64,000 nucleotides of DNA from an uncultured Pelagibacteraceae bacterium (GCA_902607115.1 CACLIZ010000002.1:1-64000), one strand, 5' to 3'; counted from the stretch's first letter, positions 10,473 through 19,344 are shown. Numbers and translations: made by a program. The notes: generated from the sequence alone by a model not told the origin.

Positions 10473-11159
10473 TCTATCTAAAGTAAGACCTTTAACATTT
10501 GCTGGCACCGCAACATCCATCATTTTCGGATTTGCTAAATTCAGATTGTGCATAATTTCTGCATACTGTTCTTTTGAACTTACTTGAAGCCTTGGATTAT
10601 TATTTTTTTCATTTTTAATAGTTGAAAATTTTTTCCCATTATAATCATGCGCTGGATATACTAATGTTTTTTCTGGCAACTTTAATAACTTATTAAATAA
10701 AGAGTCATAAGCATCCTCTGAACTTCCATTTTGAAAATCTGTTCTTCCTGTTCCATTTATTAAAAGAGTATCACCAGTGAAAACTATGTCGTTCATTAAA
10801 TAACTGTAAGAACAATCCGTATGTCCTGGTGTATAAATTGCTTTAAGCTCAATATTTTCTATGTTAATTTTTTCATTATCTTTTAATCTTAAGTCTATTA
10901 CTTCAGATTTAGATTTTTCACCCATTATTCTAGTACAGCTAGTTCTTTTATTTAGTTCATTTAATCCTGTAATATGGTCAGCATGTATGTGGGTATCTAT
11001 TACTTTAACTAATTTTAAATCTAAATTTTCTAAAACTTTTATGTATTCAGAAGTATGCTCAATTACAGGATCTATAATTAAAGCTTCTCTGCCTTTACCG
11101 GACGAAATCAAGTAGGTATATGTACTAGAAGCATGATCAAAAAGTTGTCTAAAAATCAT
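10467..11159 (-). CDS. Persulfide dioxygenase-like MBL-fold protein (ETHE1 family)
   Basis: A 230-residue metallo-beta-lactamase-fold enzyme. The metal motif T-H-I-H-A-D-H is near residue 57, a further histidine is in P-G-H-T-D-C near 110, and T-G-D-T then G-T-G-R-T-D-F-Q-N-G follow. The latter block is specific to ETHE1-type glutathione persulfide dioxygenases, along with V-Y-P-A-H-D-Y-N-G and N-N-P-R. These enzymes use a single Fe(II) to turn persulfide sulfur into sulfite. In a sulfur-osmolyte user it would help detoxify or use sulfide. It stands alone; glyoxalase II is a possible older annotation but the R-T-D-F-Q motif argues for ETHE1. Confidence 0.82.
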   Translation of the reverse strand: MIFRQLFDHASSTYTYLISSGKGREALIIDPVIEHTSEYIKVLENLDLKLVKVIDTHIHADHITGLNELNKRTSCTRIMGEKSKSEVIDLRLKDNEKINIENIELKAIYTPGHTDCSYSYLMNDIVFTGDTLLINGTGRTDFQNGSSEDAYDSLFNKLLKLPEKTLVYPAHDYNGKKFSTIKNEKNNNPRLQVSSKEQYAEIMHNLNLANPKMMDVAVPANVKGLTLDRL

Positions 11160-11265
11160 AATTCATAATAACCAATAATTAACATAAATTCATTGTCCAA
11201 TTTAAGTTAAATTATCACTTCGCTATTGAGTTGAATATCAAAATATGTATTAATTTAAATAGGGA

Positions 11266-11607
11266 ATGAAAAAATTTTTATTAAATATTTTAATTTTCAC
11301 TTTTCTATCAGGCTGTTTGCAAAATACAGCAATGATAGGACCTGGTGTTACTTTTGTATCAACGGGAAATTTACCACAGGCCTTTGGAGCTTTTGTAACC
11401 AATAAAGCAGTAGAAGAAGAGATCGGTATGCAAACACATCAATTTATAGCAAAAAAAGTTGAAGAGCAAAAAATAAAAAATAAAAGAAATAAAATCCCAG
11501 AAGGTTTAATTGTTTTGGTAGAAAATAATATTAAAAATAAACAATTGTTAATTTTATTAGAAAACAATATTAAAAAAACACAAAAAAAAATAAGAGATTT
11601 AAATTAA
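11266..11607 (+). CDS. Small putative lipoprotein of unknown function
   Basis: A 113-residue protein starting with a basic N-terminus and hydrophobic segment that ends in the lipobox L-S-G-C, so cysteine 17 is the expected lipid-modified residue. The mature part begins with a glycine/valine-rich stretch (M-I-G-P-G-V-T-F-V-S-T-G-N) and then becomes very lysine- and asparagine-rich with an EEEIG helix. No family recognised with confidence. The N-terminal V-T-G/A-rich character is shared with the tiny lipoprotein at 37397-37567, but the resemblance is too short to claim homology. Confidence 0.7.
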   Translation: MKKFLLNILIFTFLSGCLQNTAMIGPGVTFVSTGNLPQAFGAFVTNKAVEEEIGMQTHQFIAKKVEEQKIKNKRNKIPEGLIVLVENNIKNKQLLILLENNIKKTQKKIRDLN

Positions 11608-11610
11608 AAT

Positions 11611-12066
11611 TTATATTTTTTTAGAATAATAACAAGAATTTGGATCTAATTTATAATGGGCAAACGGCTCAGAAGTCTTAAATCCTGCTTTTTCAAAAAG
11701 TTTTCTTGCAGATTTAAAAAAGTTCCCAGCTCCTGTTTCTAAACTTATTTTACTAATGCCATTTTTTTTAGCCTCTAATATTAAAAGATTTAAAAGTTTT
11801 ATCCCATATCCCATGTTTCTAAATTCGTCTGATATTCTTATTGACTTAAATTCTCCATGAGCTTTTTCTAAAAATTTAAGAGCACCACATCCAATCAATT
11901 TTTCATTTTCCCAAATGCTCCAAAACTTTATACTTGGAACCTTCAAACCTTCTATATCCAAAACATGAGTGCTACCCTCAGGTGAATTAGATCTAAGCTG
12001 ATAAAAATGATAACGTAAAAGTGTATCTACTTTTGGATTATCAAAATTATTTTCTATTGATTTCAT
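11611..12066 (-). CDS. GNAT family N-acetyltransferase
   Basis: A GNAT-fold acetyltransferase of about 151 residues. Motif A is seen as I-R-I-S-D-E-F-R-N-M-G-Y-G-I-K-L-L, the acetyl-CoA pyrophosphate loop, preceded by L-I-G-C-G-A-L-K-F. G-N-F-F-K-S-A-R-K-L-F-E-K-A-G-F is the usual motif B. I place the start at 12066 (M-K-S-I-E-N-N-F-D-N-P), because related proteins begin there and because the longer open frame starts from TTG and would run into the divergent SRAP gene. An ATG at 12081 is an alternative. Acceptor substrate unknown. Confidence 0.8.
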   Translation of the reverse strand: MKSIENNFDNPKVDTLLRYHFYQLRSNSPEGSTHVLDIEGLKVPSIKFWSIWENEKLIGCGALKFLEKAHGEFKSIRISDEFRNMGYGIKLLNLLILEAKKNGISKISLETGAGNFFKSARKLFEKAGFKTSEPFAHYKLDPNSCYYSKKI

Positions 12067-12118
12067 AAATTTGAAAATCATATAATCTATAAATAAATTA
12101 AACCAAGAAATATTTATA

Positions 12119-12742
12119 ATGTGTGGAAGATTTGTAGTAACCAATCCTGTTGCAAAAACTAAGAGAATTGTAAAGAAGGCAATTAAAGTAGAAGATACAG
12201 AAAACTACAATGCACACCCTTATCAGCAACTTCCGGTAATTAAGAAGTATATCAACGGCAACACGCTAGAGTTGCTTAGTTGGGGTATAATCCCATCATG
12301 GTCAAAACAAAAAGATTTCAAACCTTTAATAAATGCAAGACTAGAAACTATAGATGAAAAAATATCTTTTAAAAAAAATATTAAGCTAAACAGATGCGTT
12401 GCTGTAGCTGATGGTTTTTATGAATGGAAAAGAGAAGAGAAAGAAAAAACACCATTTTATTTTTTAAGAGATGATAAAAAAATGATTTTTTTTGCAGGAA
12501 TTTTTGAAGATAATCAATTTTGTTTAATCACAGAACAAGCTACAAGAAATGTAAATGAAATTCATCATAGGCAACCAGTAATATTATTTGAAAAAGATAT
12601 TAATAATTATTTAAATCTACAGATAGATGGTTCAAGTTTTTTAAAAAAGATAAACAAACCAAAATTAGAATTTTATAAAATTTCAAAAGATGTAAATAAG
12701 CCTACAAATAACAATATTTCATTAATTCAAAAAATAAATTAA
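12119..12742 (+). CDS. yedK: SOS response-associated peptidase (SRAP/YedK/HMCES family)
   Basis: A 207-residue SRAP protein. It opens with the invariant M-C-G-R-F, so cysteine 2 becomes the N-terminal nucleophile that crosslinks abasic sites in single-stranded DNA after removal of methionine. Other signatures are N-A-R-L-E-T near residue 73, D-G-F-Y-E-W-K near 99 and I-H-H-R-Q-P-V near 147, containing the catalytic asparagine, glutamate and histidine. It protects stalled forks from strand breakage. Single gene, divergent from the GNAT gene. Confidence 0.93.
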   Translation: MCGRFVVTNPVAKTKRIVKKAIKVEDTENYNAHPYQQLPVIKKYINGNTLELLSWGIIPSWSKQKDFKPLINARLETIDEKISFKKNIKLNRCVAVADGFYEWKREEKEKTPFYFLRDDKKMIFFAGIFEDNQFCLITEQATRNVNEIHHRQPVILFEKDINNYLNLQIDGSSFLKKINKPKLEFYKISKDVNKPTNNNISLIQKIN

Positions 12743-12743
12743 T

Positions 12744-13799
12744 TTATTTTATAATATTTTCTAGTGGTTCGACCTGTCCTATTTTAAAAACAATAACATC
12801 ATCAGGGTCGTAACCAAAAAGTTTAGCAGAATTTTTAAATCTTTTTGGCGGCTCGAATATTGGCTCTAATGATAAAACAACAGTTCCCCAATGCATTCCA
12901 ATTATTTTTTTACTATTTAAATCTTTACCAATTTCTACTGCCTCTTCAGGATTTGTATGATAAATAGATTTATCTTTGATATTCGACATAGGATAAAAAT
13001 TGTATGCTCCAATATTGATTAATGTTAAATCTATGGGTCCATATTTTTTACCTAAATCTTTATAAATATTTCCATAACCAGTATCACAAGCAAAGAATAT
13101 TTTTTTACCCTTATATTCAATTATAAAACTACCCCAAAGAGTTTTATTGGTGTCCCACAAACTTCTTTTTGACCAATGTACCGCTGGAACTAAAGTAATC
13201 TTTAAATCATTTATTTCAATTTCATCATACCAATCCATTTCAGACACATTTTTGTATCCATTTCGTGTAAAATATTTTCCAAGCCTAAGAGGAGTTAATA
13301 CTTTTGCTTTTTTGTTTGGAAATCTTTGTATAGTTCTTGTGCTCAAATGATCATAATGATTATGAGTTAGTAAAAATAAATCCACATTTGGTATTTCATC
13401 TAAATTAATTGCTGGGTCTACGTACCTTTTCGGACCAAATATTAAAGGTCCCATATTTTTTTCAAATACAGGATCTGTGATGATGGTTGTTTCGCCTAGT
13501 TTTATCAAAAAAGTAGCATGACCTATCCAAGCAATATAGTTACCAGTTTTGTATTTATTTAAATTTTTTAATACATCAATTTTATTAATCACATGATCAT
13601 CTGGAATGGTGATATCAAGTTTTTTTTTTTCTTCATTAAATACCTTAAAGCTCCAATTGAAAGAAGAACTTCTAACAGGCGAACCTTCTGGATTTTTAAA
13701 AGTTCCATCAGCAAGATGATGATAAGGTTTTGACTCCATAGCCAACAAACTATGAGAGTAATTAACTAAAATAAATAAAAAAAAAATGAATTTTGTCAC
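12744..13799 (-). CDS. MBL-fold hydrolase, NAPE-PLD/RomA-like, with signal peptide
   Basis: A 351-residue protein with a hydrophobic N-terminus (residues 3-20) that looks like a signal peptide or membrane anchor. It has W-I-G-H-A-T-F-L-I near residue 92, the MBL motif L-L-T-H-N-H-Y-D-H-L near 143 and P-A-V-H-W-S-K-R near 206, then C-D-T-G-Y-G and G-M-H-W-G-T. This pattern is that of the N-acylphosphatidylethanolamine phospholipase D / RomA group of metal-dependent hydrolases. Natural substrate in bacteria is not settled. It is convergent with the SRAP gene and 4 bases from the end of purK. Confidence 0.78.
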   Translation of the reverse strand: MTKFIFFLFILVNYSHSLLAMESKPYHHLADGTFKNPEGSPVRSSSFNWSFKVFNEEKKKLDITIPDDHVINKIDVLKNLNKYKTGNYIAWIGHATFLIKLGETTIITDPVFEKNMGPLIFGPKRYVDPAINLDEIPNVDLFLLTHNHYDHLSTRTIQRFPNKKAKVLTPLRLGKYFTRNGYKNVSEMDWYDEIEINDLKITLVPAVHWSKRSLWDTNKTLWGSFIIEYKGKKIFFACDTGYGNIYKDLGKKYGPIDLTLINIGAYNFYPMSNIKDKSIYHTNPEEAVEIGKDLNSKKIIGMHWGTVVLSLEPIFEPPKRFKNSAKLFGYDPDDVIVFKIGQVEPLENIIK

Positions 13800-13803
13800 A
13801 CGT

Positions 13804-14849
13804 CTACTTTTGAATAATAGTTAAATGACCCATTTTTCTATTTGGTTTAATTTCTTTTTTTCCATAATCAAAAAAGAATTCATTATCAGAATATTTTTTT
13901 GACCGATATGAGACAATTTCTTCACCAATTATATTTATCATTTTGGCGTTATATATTTTTTTATTTCTATTTTTTCTAGTCCACATACAGATCTTATATG
14001 ATTTTCAAATTGACTAATGTTATATGCGTTTATTGTTAAATGACCTGAGTTATGCACTCTGGGAGCGATTTCATTGACATATAAATTATCATTTTTATCG
14101 ATGAAATACTCAACACAAATAGTACCTATATAGTCTAAATCATCAGCAATAATTGAAGCCCAATCTTTTGCTTTTGATATAATTTTTTCATCAATAGCTG
14201 CTGGTATTTTTGAATATTTTAAAATTTGGTTTTCATGTTCATTTTCTATTGGATCATAGATTGCATGTACTGAATGACCAAATCTTGTTAAAATTATAGA
14301 AAATTCTTTTTTTAAATTTATCACTTTTTCCAATATATATTCTTGGGAAAAATCAATTTCTAACTTTTCTAAATCGTCAGCAGTATTAATTTTGTATTGA
14401 CCCTTACCGTCATAACCTAGCCTACATGTCTTAAGTAAAGCGGGAATTAATTTTATATTAGCATTTAAATCTATTTTTTCTTTTATAGATACATATCTAG
14501 TAGTACTTATATTGCACTTATTGATAAAATCTTTTTCATATAATCTATGTTGTACTATTTTGTTGATTTCTGGTTTAGGTTTAACCAGTTTATATTGATT
14601 TATTAAATCGAGCGTTTCAAAAGGAATATTTTCAAATTCAAAAGTCACAACATCAACTTTGCTAATGAATTCTTGTATTTTTATTTTGTCTTTATAATCG
14701 CCAAATATAAATTCACTTGCATATATCTGAGCAGGAGCGTCTTGATCATCACAATATATTACTGTTTTAATATTTAATTTTTTGGCAGCCAAACATAATA
14801 AGCTTCCAAGCTGACCACCTCCCAAAATTCCTACAATTTGTTCTGGCAT
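13804..14849 (-). CDS. purK: 5-(carboxyamino)imidazole ribonucleotide synthase, interrupted by a frameshift
   Basis: PurK makes N5-CAIR from AIR, bicarbonate and ATP in purine synthesis. The first frame (14849 down to 13938, 303 codons) holds G-G-G-Q-L-G-S-L near residue 9 and the ATP-grasp segments E-F-E-N-I, L-L-K-T-C-R-L-G-Y-D-G-K-G-Q and A-P-R-V-H-N-S-G-H. It ends prematurely just after a run of seven A (plus-strand T at 13956-13962). The normal PurK C-terminus (M-I-N-I-I-G-E-E, then Y-G-K-K-E-I-K-P-N-R-K-M-G-H) continues in the -1 frame to 13804. Joining them gives about 348 residues, the family length. In the zero frame the run reads ATA-AAA-AAA-TAT, i.e. a perfect A AAA AAA heptamer. 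Sequencing error, slippage or a broken gene are all possible. Confidence 0.88.
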
Positions 14850-14857
14850 TTTATCTG

Positions 14858-15349
14858 TTAGGTTTTTTTTTTGACTGACTTAGTTTGTTTTGCTCTTAAT
14901 TGTTTTAATTTAGATTTTATATTTTTATCTCCTACTGACAAAATTGAAACAGCATATAAGGCAGCATTAATTGCACCATCTTTTCCGATTGCAACAGATC
15001 CAACTGGTATTCCTTTAGGCATTTGTATAATAGATAGCAGACTATCTAAACCTTTAAGCCTTTTACTTTCAATCGGTACACCAATCACTGGAATTGGGGT
15101 TATTGCGGCCACCATGCCCGGTAAATGTGCGGACCCTCCAGCTCCAGCAATAATTACAGAAACATTATTTTTTTCAGCTTTAGTTGCAAATTCAAATAAT
15201 CTTTTCGGAGTTCTATGAGCAGATATAATTTTTGTTTCAAATCGTATTTTTAAACTTTTCAAAGTATCTTCTGTATATTTCATAGTTGAATAGTCTGATT
15301 GACTACCCATAATGATTGATACTAAGGGTTTTTTATTTTTTTGAGGCAT
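14858..15349 (-). CDS. purE: N5-carboxyaminoimidazole ribonucleotide mutase
   Basis: A 163-residue class I PurE. M-G-S-Q-S-D-Y is near residue 15, S-A-H-R-T-P near 43 (catalytic histidine), I-A-G-A-G-G-S-A-H-L-P-G-M near 66, and M-P-K-G-I-P-V-G near 108, all catalytic or substrate loops of N5-CAIR mutase. It precedes purK by 8 bases on the same strand, the standard purEK pair. The C-terminus ends in a lysine-rich tail. Confidence 0.96.
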   Translation of the reverse strand: MPQKNKKPLVSIIMGSQSDYSTMKYTEDTLKSLKIRFETKIISAHRTPKRLFEFATKAEKNNVSVIIAGAGGSAHLPGMVAAITPIPVIGVPIESKRLKGLDSLLSIIQMPKGIPVGSVAIGKDGAINAALYAVSILSVGDKNIKSKLKQLRAKQTKSVKKKT

Positions 15350-15398
15350 TTTATTCTTTTAATAGCAAATATTTTTAATCTAATATACCTTTAATAAT

Positions 15399-16367
15399 AT
15401 GAATTACAAAATAGACAATTTACAATATTGCAAATGGTCAAGAGAGGTATTTCAAATTAATCGTCAAGCTGGTTTAGACGCTGTACATGTAACAGTAGTT
15501 TATCATGAGGATTTTGATGAATTTAATTCAAGAATTGAAGAGTGGAATTTACATTTCAAAGACAATTCAGATTTAATTTTTTTAGGAAAATCTTACAAAG
15601 ATATTGAGAAAGCTAAAAAAGAAGAAAAGACCGCAATTTTTTTTGGTTTTCAAAATTGTTCTCCAATTGAGGATGATGTTAATTTAGTGGAAAAAGTTTA
15701 TGACCTTGGTTGTAGATTTATGCAATTGACCTATAACAATCAGTCATTGTTGGCTACAGGTTGTTTTGAGAATGTTGATAGTGGAGTTACAAATTTTGGC
15801 AAAGAAGTTATAAAAGAAATGAATAGATTAGGTTTGGTAATTGACATGTCTCATTCAGCAGAAAAAAGCACAATAGATGCAATTAATATAAGTCAAAAAC
15901 CAGTTGCGATTACCCATGCTAACCCAGCCTTCTGGCATCCCGCTAAAAGAAACAAATCAAATGAATTACTCAAAATATTATCTAAAAATGATGGGATGTT
16001 GGGATTATCTCTATATCCGCATCATCTTAAAGATGGAACAAATTGCACCTTAGAAAGTTTCTGCGAAATGGCAGCAAAAACTGTAGACTTAATGGGAATA
16101 GAAAAAGTTGGAATTGGATCTGATCTTTGTTTACATCAGCCAGACTCCGTTGTCGAATGGATGAGAAACGGAACTTGGGCAAAGTTAAAAAATTTTGGAG
16201 AAGGAACAAAAAAAAATGCTGGATTTCCAAAGCAACCTAACTGGTTTTTAGACGCAAGAGGATTTTTAAATATTGAGAATGAATTATTAAAAATTGGATT
16301 TAATAAAAATGAAATTAATGGAATCCTTGGAAATAATTGGTTTAATTTTTATAAAAGGATGAATTAA
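15399..16367 (+). CDS. M19 (membrane dipeptidase-like) protein lacking the first metal motif
   Basis: A 322-residue TIM-barrel protein of the renal dipeptidase family: G-F-Q-N near residue 84, Q-L-T-Y-N-N near 109, D-M-S-H-S near 151, T-H-A-N near 173 and G-I-G-S-D near 239. The N-terminal D-G-H-x-D that supplies two zinc ligands in true dipeptidases is not there; the equivalent text is I-D-N-L-Q-Y-C-K-W-S-R-E. As I recall, the Pseudomonas aeruginosa protein beside the dimethylglycine-demethylase genes has the same altered start (D-G-L-I-I-A-K-W-N-R-E). That suggests a role in betaine/dimethylglycine metabolism rather than peptide hydrolysis, which is inference. Its stop overlaps the next start by 1 base. 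Confidence 0.8.
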   Translation: MNYKIDNLQYCKWSREVFQINRQAGLDAVHVTVVYHEDFDEFNSRIEEWNLHFKDNSDLIFLGKSYKDIEKAKKEEKTAIFFGFQNCSPIEDDVNLVEKVYDLGCRFMQLTYNNQSLLATGCFENVDSGVTNFGKEVIKEMNRLGLVIDMSHSAEKSTIDAINISQKPVAITHANPAFWHPAKRNKSNELLKILSKNDGMLGLSLYPHHLKDGTNCTLESFCEMAAKTVDLMGIEKVGIGSDLCLHQPDSVVEWMRNGTWAKLKNFGEGTKKNAGFPKQPNWFLDARGFLNIENELLKIGFNKNEINGILGNNWFNFYKRMN

Positions 16368-18025
16368 TGGAAGTTGAATTAAGATCACCCAAAGAAATAA
16401 TGAAATTATCTCGACTAGGTTGTTTTCATCAATCAAAACTTTCTTTTTTAAGATCATTTTTGGAAGAATTCAAAGATTGGAAATATTCAAGAGATTTATT
16501 CGAATTAGATAAAAAAGGTTTTGGCAGGGCAGTTTATTCATTCTCTAAAAATAATAGAACGTATTCATTGGTTTGTTTTGCTAATGAAATAGAAGATGAG
16601 GAAAGATCAGATAGAGTTATTGCAACTAAATGGGATGCAGCATTCGCTCTACATGACGGAATACCATTAAAAGAAGATATTGAAAGACTTTGTGAGAACG
16701 TACCAAAGCAAGAAGTTGGAAGATTAAGTTATAAAGAACTTACTCTATCTAGAGCAAATAGATCAGTAAGATTATTCAATGAAGTGGTTGAGAGTTTATC
16801 AAATGGCAGGCAGCCTGACAAAAAAATTTTATTAAAAGTTGGATATTTATACAGAACCACAGCTGTTTATGGATCTGGTAAATTCGGACTGGCTGACAGA
16901 TTCAGAATTAAAAATCGTTCAGAAATCAAAGGTCCATTTAGATTAGAAATGATGTTGGTTTACTTAGTTCGTCAGTTTACATTTGATCAAATTAATCATA
17001 TTGCAAAAAATAAAAATCCTAAAAATTTTGTTGAATTAGATAAAGAAATTGCAAAAGGTTTAGGAATTGGAAATTCCACAGGACTTGGTATGGCTCCTTT
17101 TATAGTTAATCATCCAACCTTATTAAATAATTGGGTACAATCTAGAGAAAATATACTTAAAAAAATAAGAGAGATAGAAATAGTAAAAGAGGGAGAATTT
17201 AAGATTTTCTACGACTGCTTAATCAAATCGATCTATAATGTAGAAAATTGGAATACAGATAGTAAATTTCAACAAAGTAAGATTAAACAATTATTAGAAG
17301 ATCTAAATAAAACTATTAATTATTTAAATACAGTAGATAAAAAACAGAAGCACCTCTTTAACGTAATTTATAAATGGATAGAAACCGAAGTTTGTGAAGA
17401 ATGTTTAGAATATGTAGTATCAATGTTTATGGAGCCTTTTGATAAAATTGTAAAAGAATTTATAAACGAAATGAGCGCAGATGAGGATAAACATTTTACA
17501 ATACCAAGCCAGAGGTCTGTTATTCAACTTAGAGATATTTTAGAAAATCATTACTCAGAATTACTAAAATTAGATTTTAATAAAAAAGAAAATAATCATA
17601 ATTTTTGGTTTATATCTAAAAATAAAGAAGAACCAAGAATAGCTAATAGGTTTAAAATGAATGGCTCTGAATTAGAACAACCTTTGGCTATAGCAAGAGA
17701 TATAAAAAAACTATATGAGAGAGTTATAGTTTCTAAAAACAGTCAAACCATAGCTGAATTTTTAATTGAAAATGATAATTTAAGACATGTTGTTAGAAGA
17801 GCTTTTATAATTGAAAAATTTCCTTACTCAGAAATTTTAGACAATACTATTGGGGAAAAATTAATGCCAATTGATATGTTAAGGCTCAAACTTTCATTTT
17901 TTGGAGCTGTAAAATTTGATCCTAGGTCAGATAAATGGCTGAGAATTTGTATGTTTCAGGGCGCTCCATTAGCAAATCAACTTAAAAATTTTGACGATAA
18001 GTGGATTTATGATTCTTTAAATTAA
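16367..18025 (+). CDS. Large unknown protein, operonic with the M19 protein
   Basis: A 552-residue soluble protein with no signal peptide or membrane segment, rich in charged helices. It has conserved-looking blocks rather than low complexity: R-L-G-C-F-H-Q-S-K-L-S-F-L-R-S near residue 17, K-W-D-A-A-F-A-L near 88, L-Y-R-T-T-A-V-Y-G-S-G-K-F-G-L-A-D near 161, and G-I-G-N-S-T-G-L-G-M-A-P-F near 234. I do not recognise a characterised family; DUF5943-type proteins that neighbour M19 enzymes in Pseudomonas betaine clusters are a candidate. It overlaps the M19 stop by 1 base and abuts the next gene, so the three are one operon. Confidence 0.7.
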   Translation: MEVELRSPKEIMKLSRLGCFHQSKLSFLRSFLEEFKDWKYSRDLFELDKKGFGRAVYSFSKNNRTYSLVCFANEIEDEERSDRVIATKWDAAFALHDGIPLKEDIERLCENVPKQEVGRLSYKELTLSRANRSVRLFNEVVESLSNGRQPDKKILLKVGYLYRTTAVYGSGKFGLADRFRIKNRSEIKGPFRLEMMLVYLVRQFTFDQINHIAKNKNPKNFVELDKEIAKGLGIGNSTGLGMAPFIVNHPTLLNNWVQSRENILKKIREIEIVKEGEFKIFYDCLIKSIYNVENWNTDSKFQQSKIKQLLEDLNKTINYLNTVDKKQKHLFNVIYKWIETEVCEECLEYVVSMFMEPFDKIVKEFINEMSADEDKHFTIPSQRSVIQLRDILENHYSELLKLDFNKKENNHNFWFISKNKEEPRIANRFKMNGSELEQPLAIARDIKKLYERVIVSKNSQTIAEFLIENDNLRHVVRRAFIIEKFPYSEILDNTIGEKLMPIDMLRLKLSFFGAVKFDPRSDKWLRICMFQGAPLANQLKNFDDKWIYDSLN

Positions 18026-18637
18026 ATGAAATCTCTAAGTGAAATTGAAACAATATCTAAGCGCGCATCAAGAGCGAAAGGATTTAGTTGGGGCACCTCA
18101 GAAGAAATAGGAAAATGTATTAGGTTATTAGAATTATTTAGTTTGCCCGGTCTTAAAAATCTCAGTCAATATCTTAAGAATTATGATCAAAATAATTTTA
18201 AACAATTAAAACTCATTGCTAAAAATAACAATTCAGATGGAAAGTATCATTGTCCAATTAGTACAGGTGTTAGTTTTTTAGATCAAATCAAAATATTAGA
18301 AAAAAACAATACAATTGAATTTAATAAAATTGCATATCCACTTTTGTTTTTGCCTTTTGTAAGCAGAGCATCAGAAACTTTAGGTAAAAGAATACTTATA
18401 AAAATAGATGAAAAAGAGTTTATACTTAATTTTAATCAAAGTATTTTTTCAAATTATTCAAAAAATGAAATATGGGAAAATGCAAATAATATCTCAATTA
18501 ATATTATGGAAAACGCTAATTTATTTAATAATAATGAATGGAATGAGATGACTAAATTTGAAAAAGAAACATTCGTAGATGAAAGTGAAGAATTAAAAGA
18601 AAAATCAGCAGGAGCAGGGTTAACAGATAATGATTAA
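18026..18637 (+). CDS. DUF3726-like protein of unknown function
   Basis: A 203-residue protein starting at the base after the previous stop. The N-terminus S-K-R-A-S-R-A-K-G-F-S-W-G-T-S-E-E-I-G is the hallmark I associate with DUF3726 (a conserved A-R-x-x-G-x-x-W-G-x-A-E-E motif). The later segment F-L-P-F-V-S-R-A-S-E-T-L-G is also motif-like. The C-terminal 30 residues are acidic. No enzymatic function is known to me. It is translationally linked to the M19 protein, the 552-residue protein and the zinc-ribbon protein. Confidence 0.65.
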   Translation: MKSLSEIETISKRASRAKGFSWGTSEEIGKCIRLLELFSLPGLKNLSQYLKNYDQNNFKQLKLIAKNNNSDGKYHCPISTGVSFLDQIKILEKNNTIEFNKIAYPLLFLPFVSRASETLGKRILIKIDEKEFILNFNQSIFSNYSKNEIWENANNISINIMENANLFNNNEWNEMTKFEKETFVDESEELKEKSAGAGLTDND

Positions 18638-18782
18638 TGAAGAAAAAAATAAAAATGAAATTGTAGACAGTATATGCGAAGAATGTAAAAATGAAGAAGA
18701 GAGTGTTAAGCAGAACTTAATACTTACAGGATATAAAGTTTGCAACTCTTGTAAAATATCGAAGACTATTTTTCCTATTTAG
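18630..18782 (+). CDS. 50-residue zinc-ribbon-like protein
   Basis: A short gene starting inside the end of the DUF3726-like gene (8-base overlap, ATG at 18630) and ending at 18782. The product has two C-x-x-C pairs, C16/C19 (C-E-E-C-K) and C38/C41 (C-N-S-C-K), separated by 18 residues. This is the layout of a minimal zinc ribbon, with an acidic N-terminal half and a hydrophobic end. The overlap and same-strand position make it the fourth member of the M19 operon. Function unknown. Its last 4 bases overlap the end of the convergent Yip1-like gene. Confidence 0.65.
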   Translation: MINEEKNKNEIVDSICEECKNEEESVKQNLILTGYKVCNSCKISKTIFPI

Positions 18783-19324
18783 CTAATATTTGAAATTGGT
18801 AAAGAATTCATTCTACTCATAACGAAAGAAATGGATAAAAGTGCAATTATCAAAAAAGATAAAAATATAATTCCAAAAGCTTTAAAATTAGACTTTAAAT
18901 TTAAAATGTGTTTCGTAGAAATAATTAGAGTTGCAAATATCCAGAATTGAGTTAAGAAAATTATAGGTATAACAAGTTCAGGAGTTACAGCAAAAAATCT
19001 TATTAAACCAGGTGAATGAGCGTAGCCAACTCCTATAAGCACTCTTTTGAACGGAATTTTTGAATTTCCGTCTGGAAATAATTTAACTCCTATAACATAA
19101 ATCAAAATAGACCAAATTAACCATGTTACCAAAGCTGTTATTCCCGAAACCCCAATTGATGTTTTAACAAAAGTATTAGCCGCAACAGCACCTGCTACTC
19201 CATCTAAAATCATTATAAGGACTGCAAAATAAATAGCAGCTTCACCAAAATATTTTGGATCTCTAAAGATATTTCTGTCTAATTTTATACAGCTAACTAC
19301 TATATGTAAAAATTGTCCAAACAT
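18779..19324 (-). CDS. Yip1-domain-like integral membrane protein
   Basis: A 181-residue protein with about five hydrophobic segments (roughly residues 28-48, 55-82, 95-110, 114-136 and 149-168). The pattern of membrane spans with V-G-Y-A-H-S-P-G-L between them resembles bacterial Yip1-domain proteins. No catalytic motif visible and function not known. It lies 53 bases downstream of the DmdA-like gene with a strong stem-loop between them, so expression may be partly separate. Confidence 0.6.
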   Translation of the reverse strand: MFGQFLHIVVSCIKLDRNIFRDPKYFGEAAIYFAVLIMILDGVAGAVAANTFVKTSIGVSGITALVTWLIWSILIYVIGVKLFPDGNSKIPFKRVLIGVGYAHSPGLIRFFAVTPELVIPIIFLTQFWIFATLIISTKHILNLKSNFKAFGIIFLSFLIIALLSISFVMSRMNSLPISNIS

Positions 19325-19344
19325 TATTTGTTTTTTTTTAACAA

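Noticed and set aside
12067-12144. Longer N-terminus of the GNAT protein
   Set aside because: Begins from TTG, overlaps the SRAP start and is not family-like; ATG 12066 is preferred.
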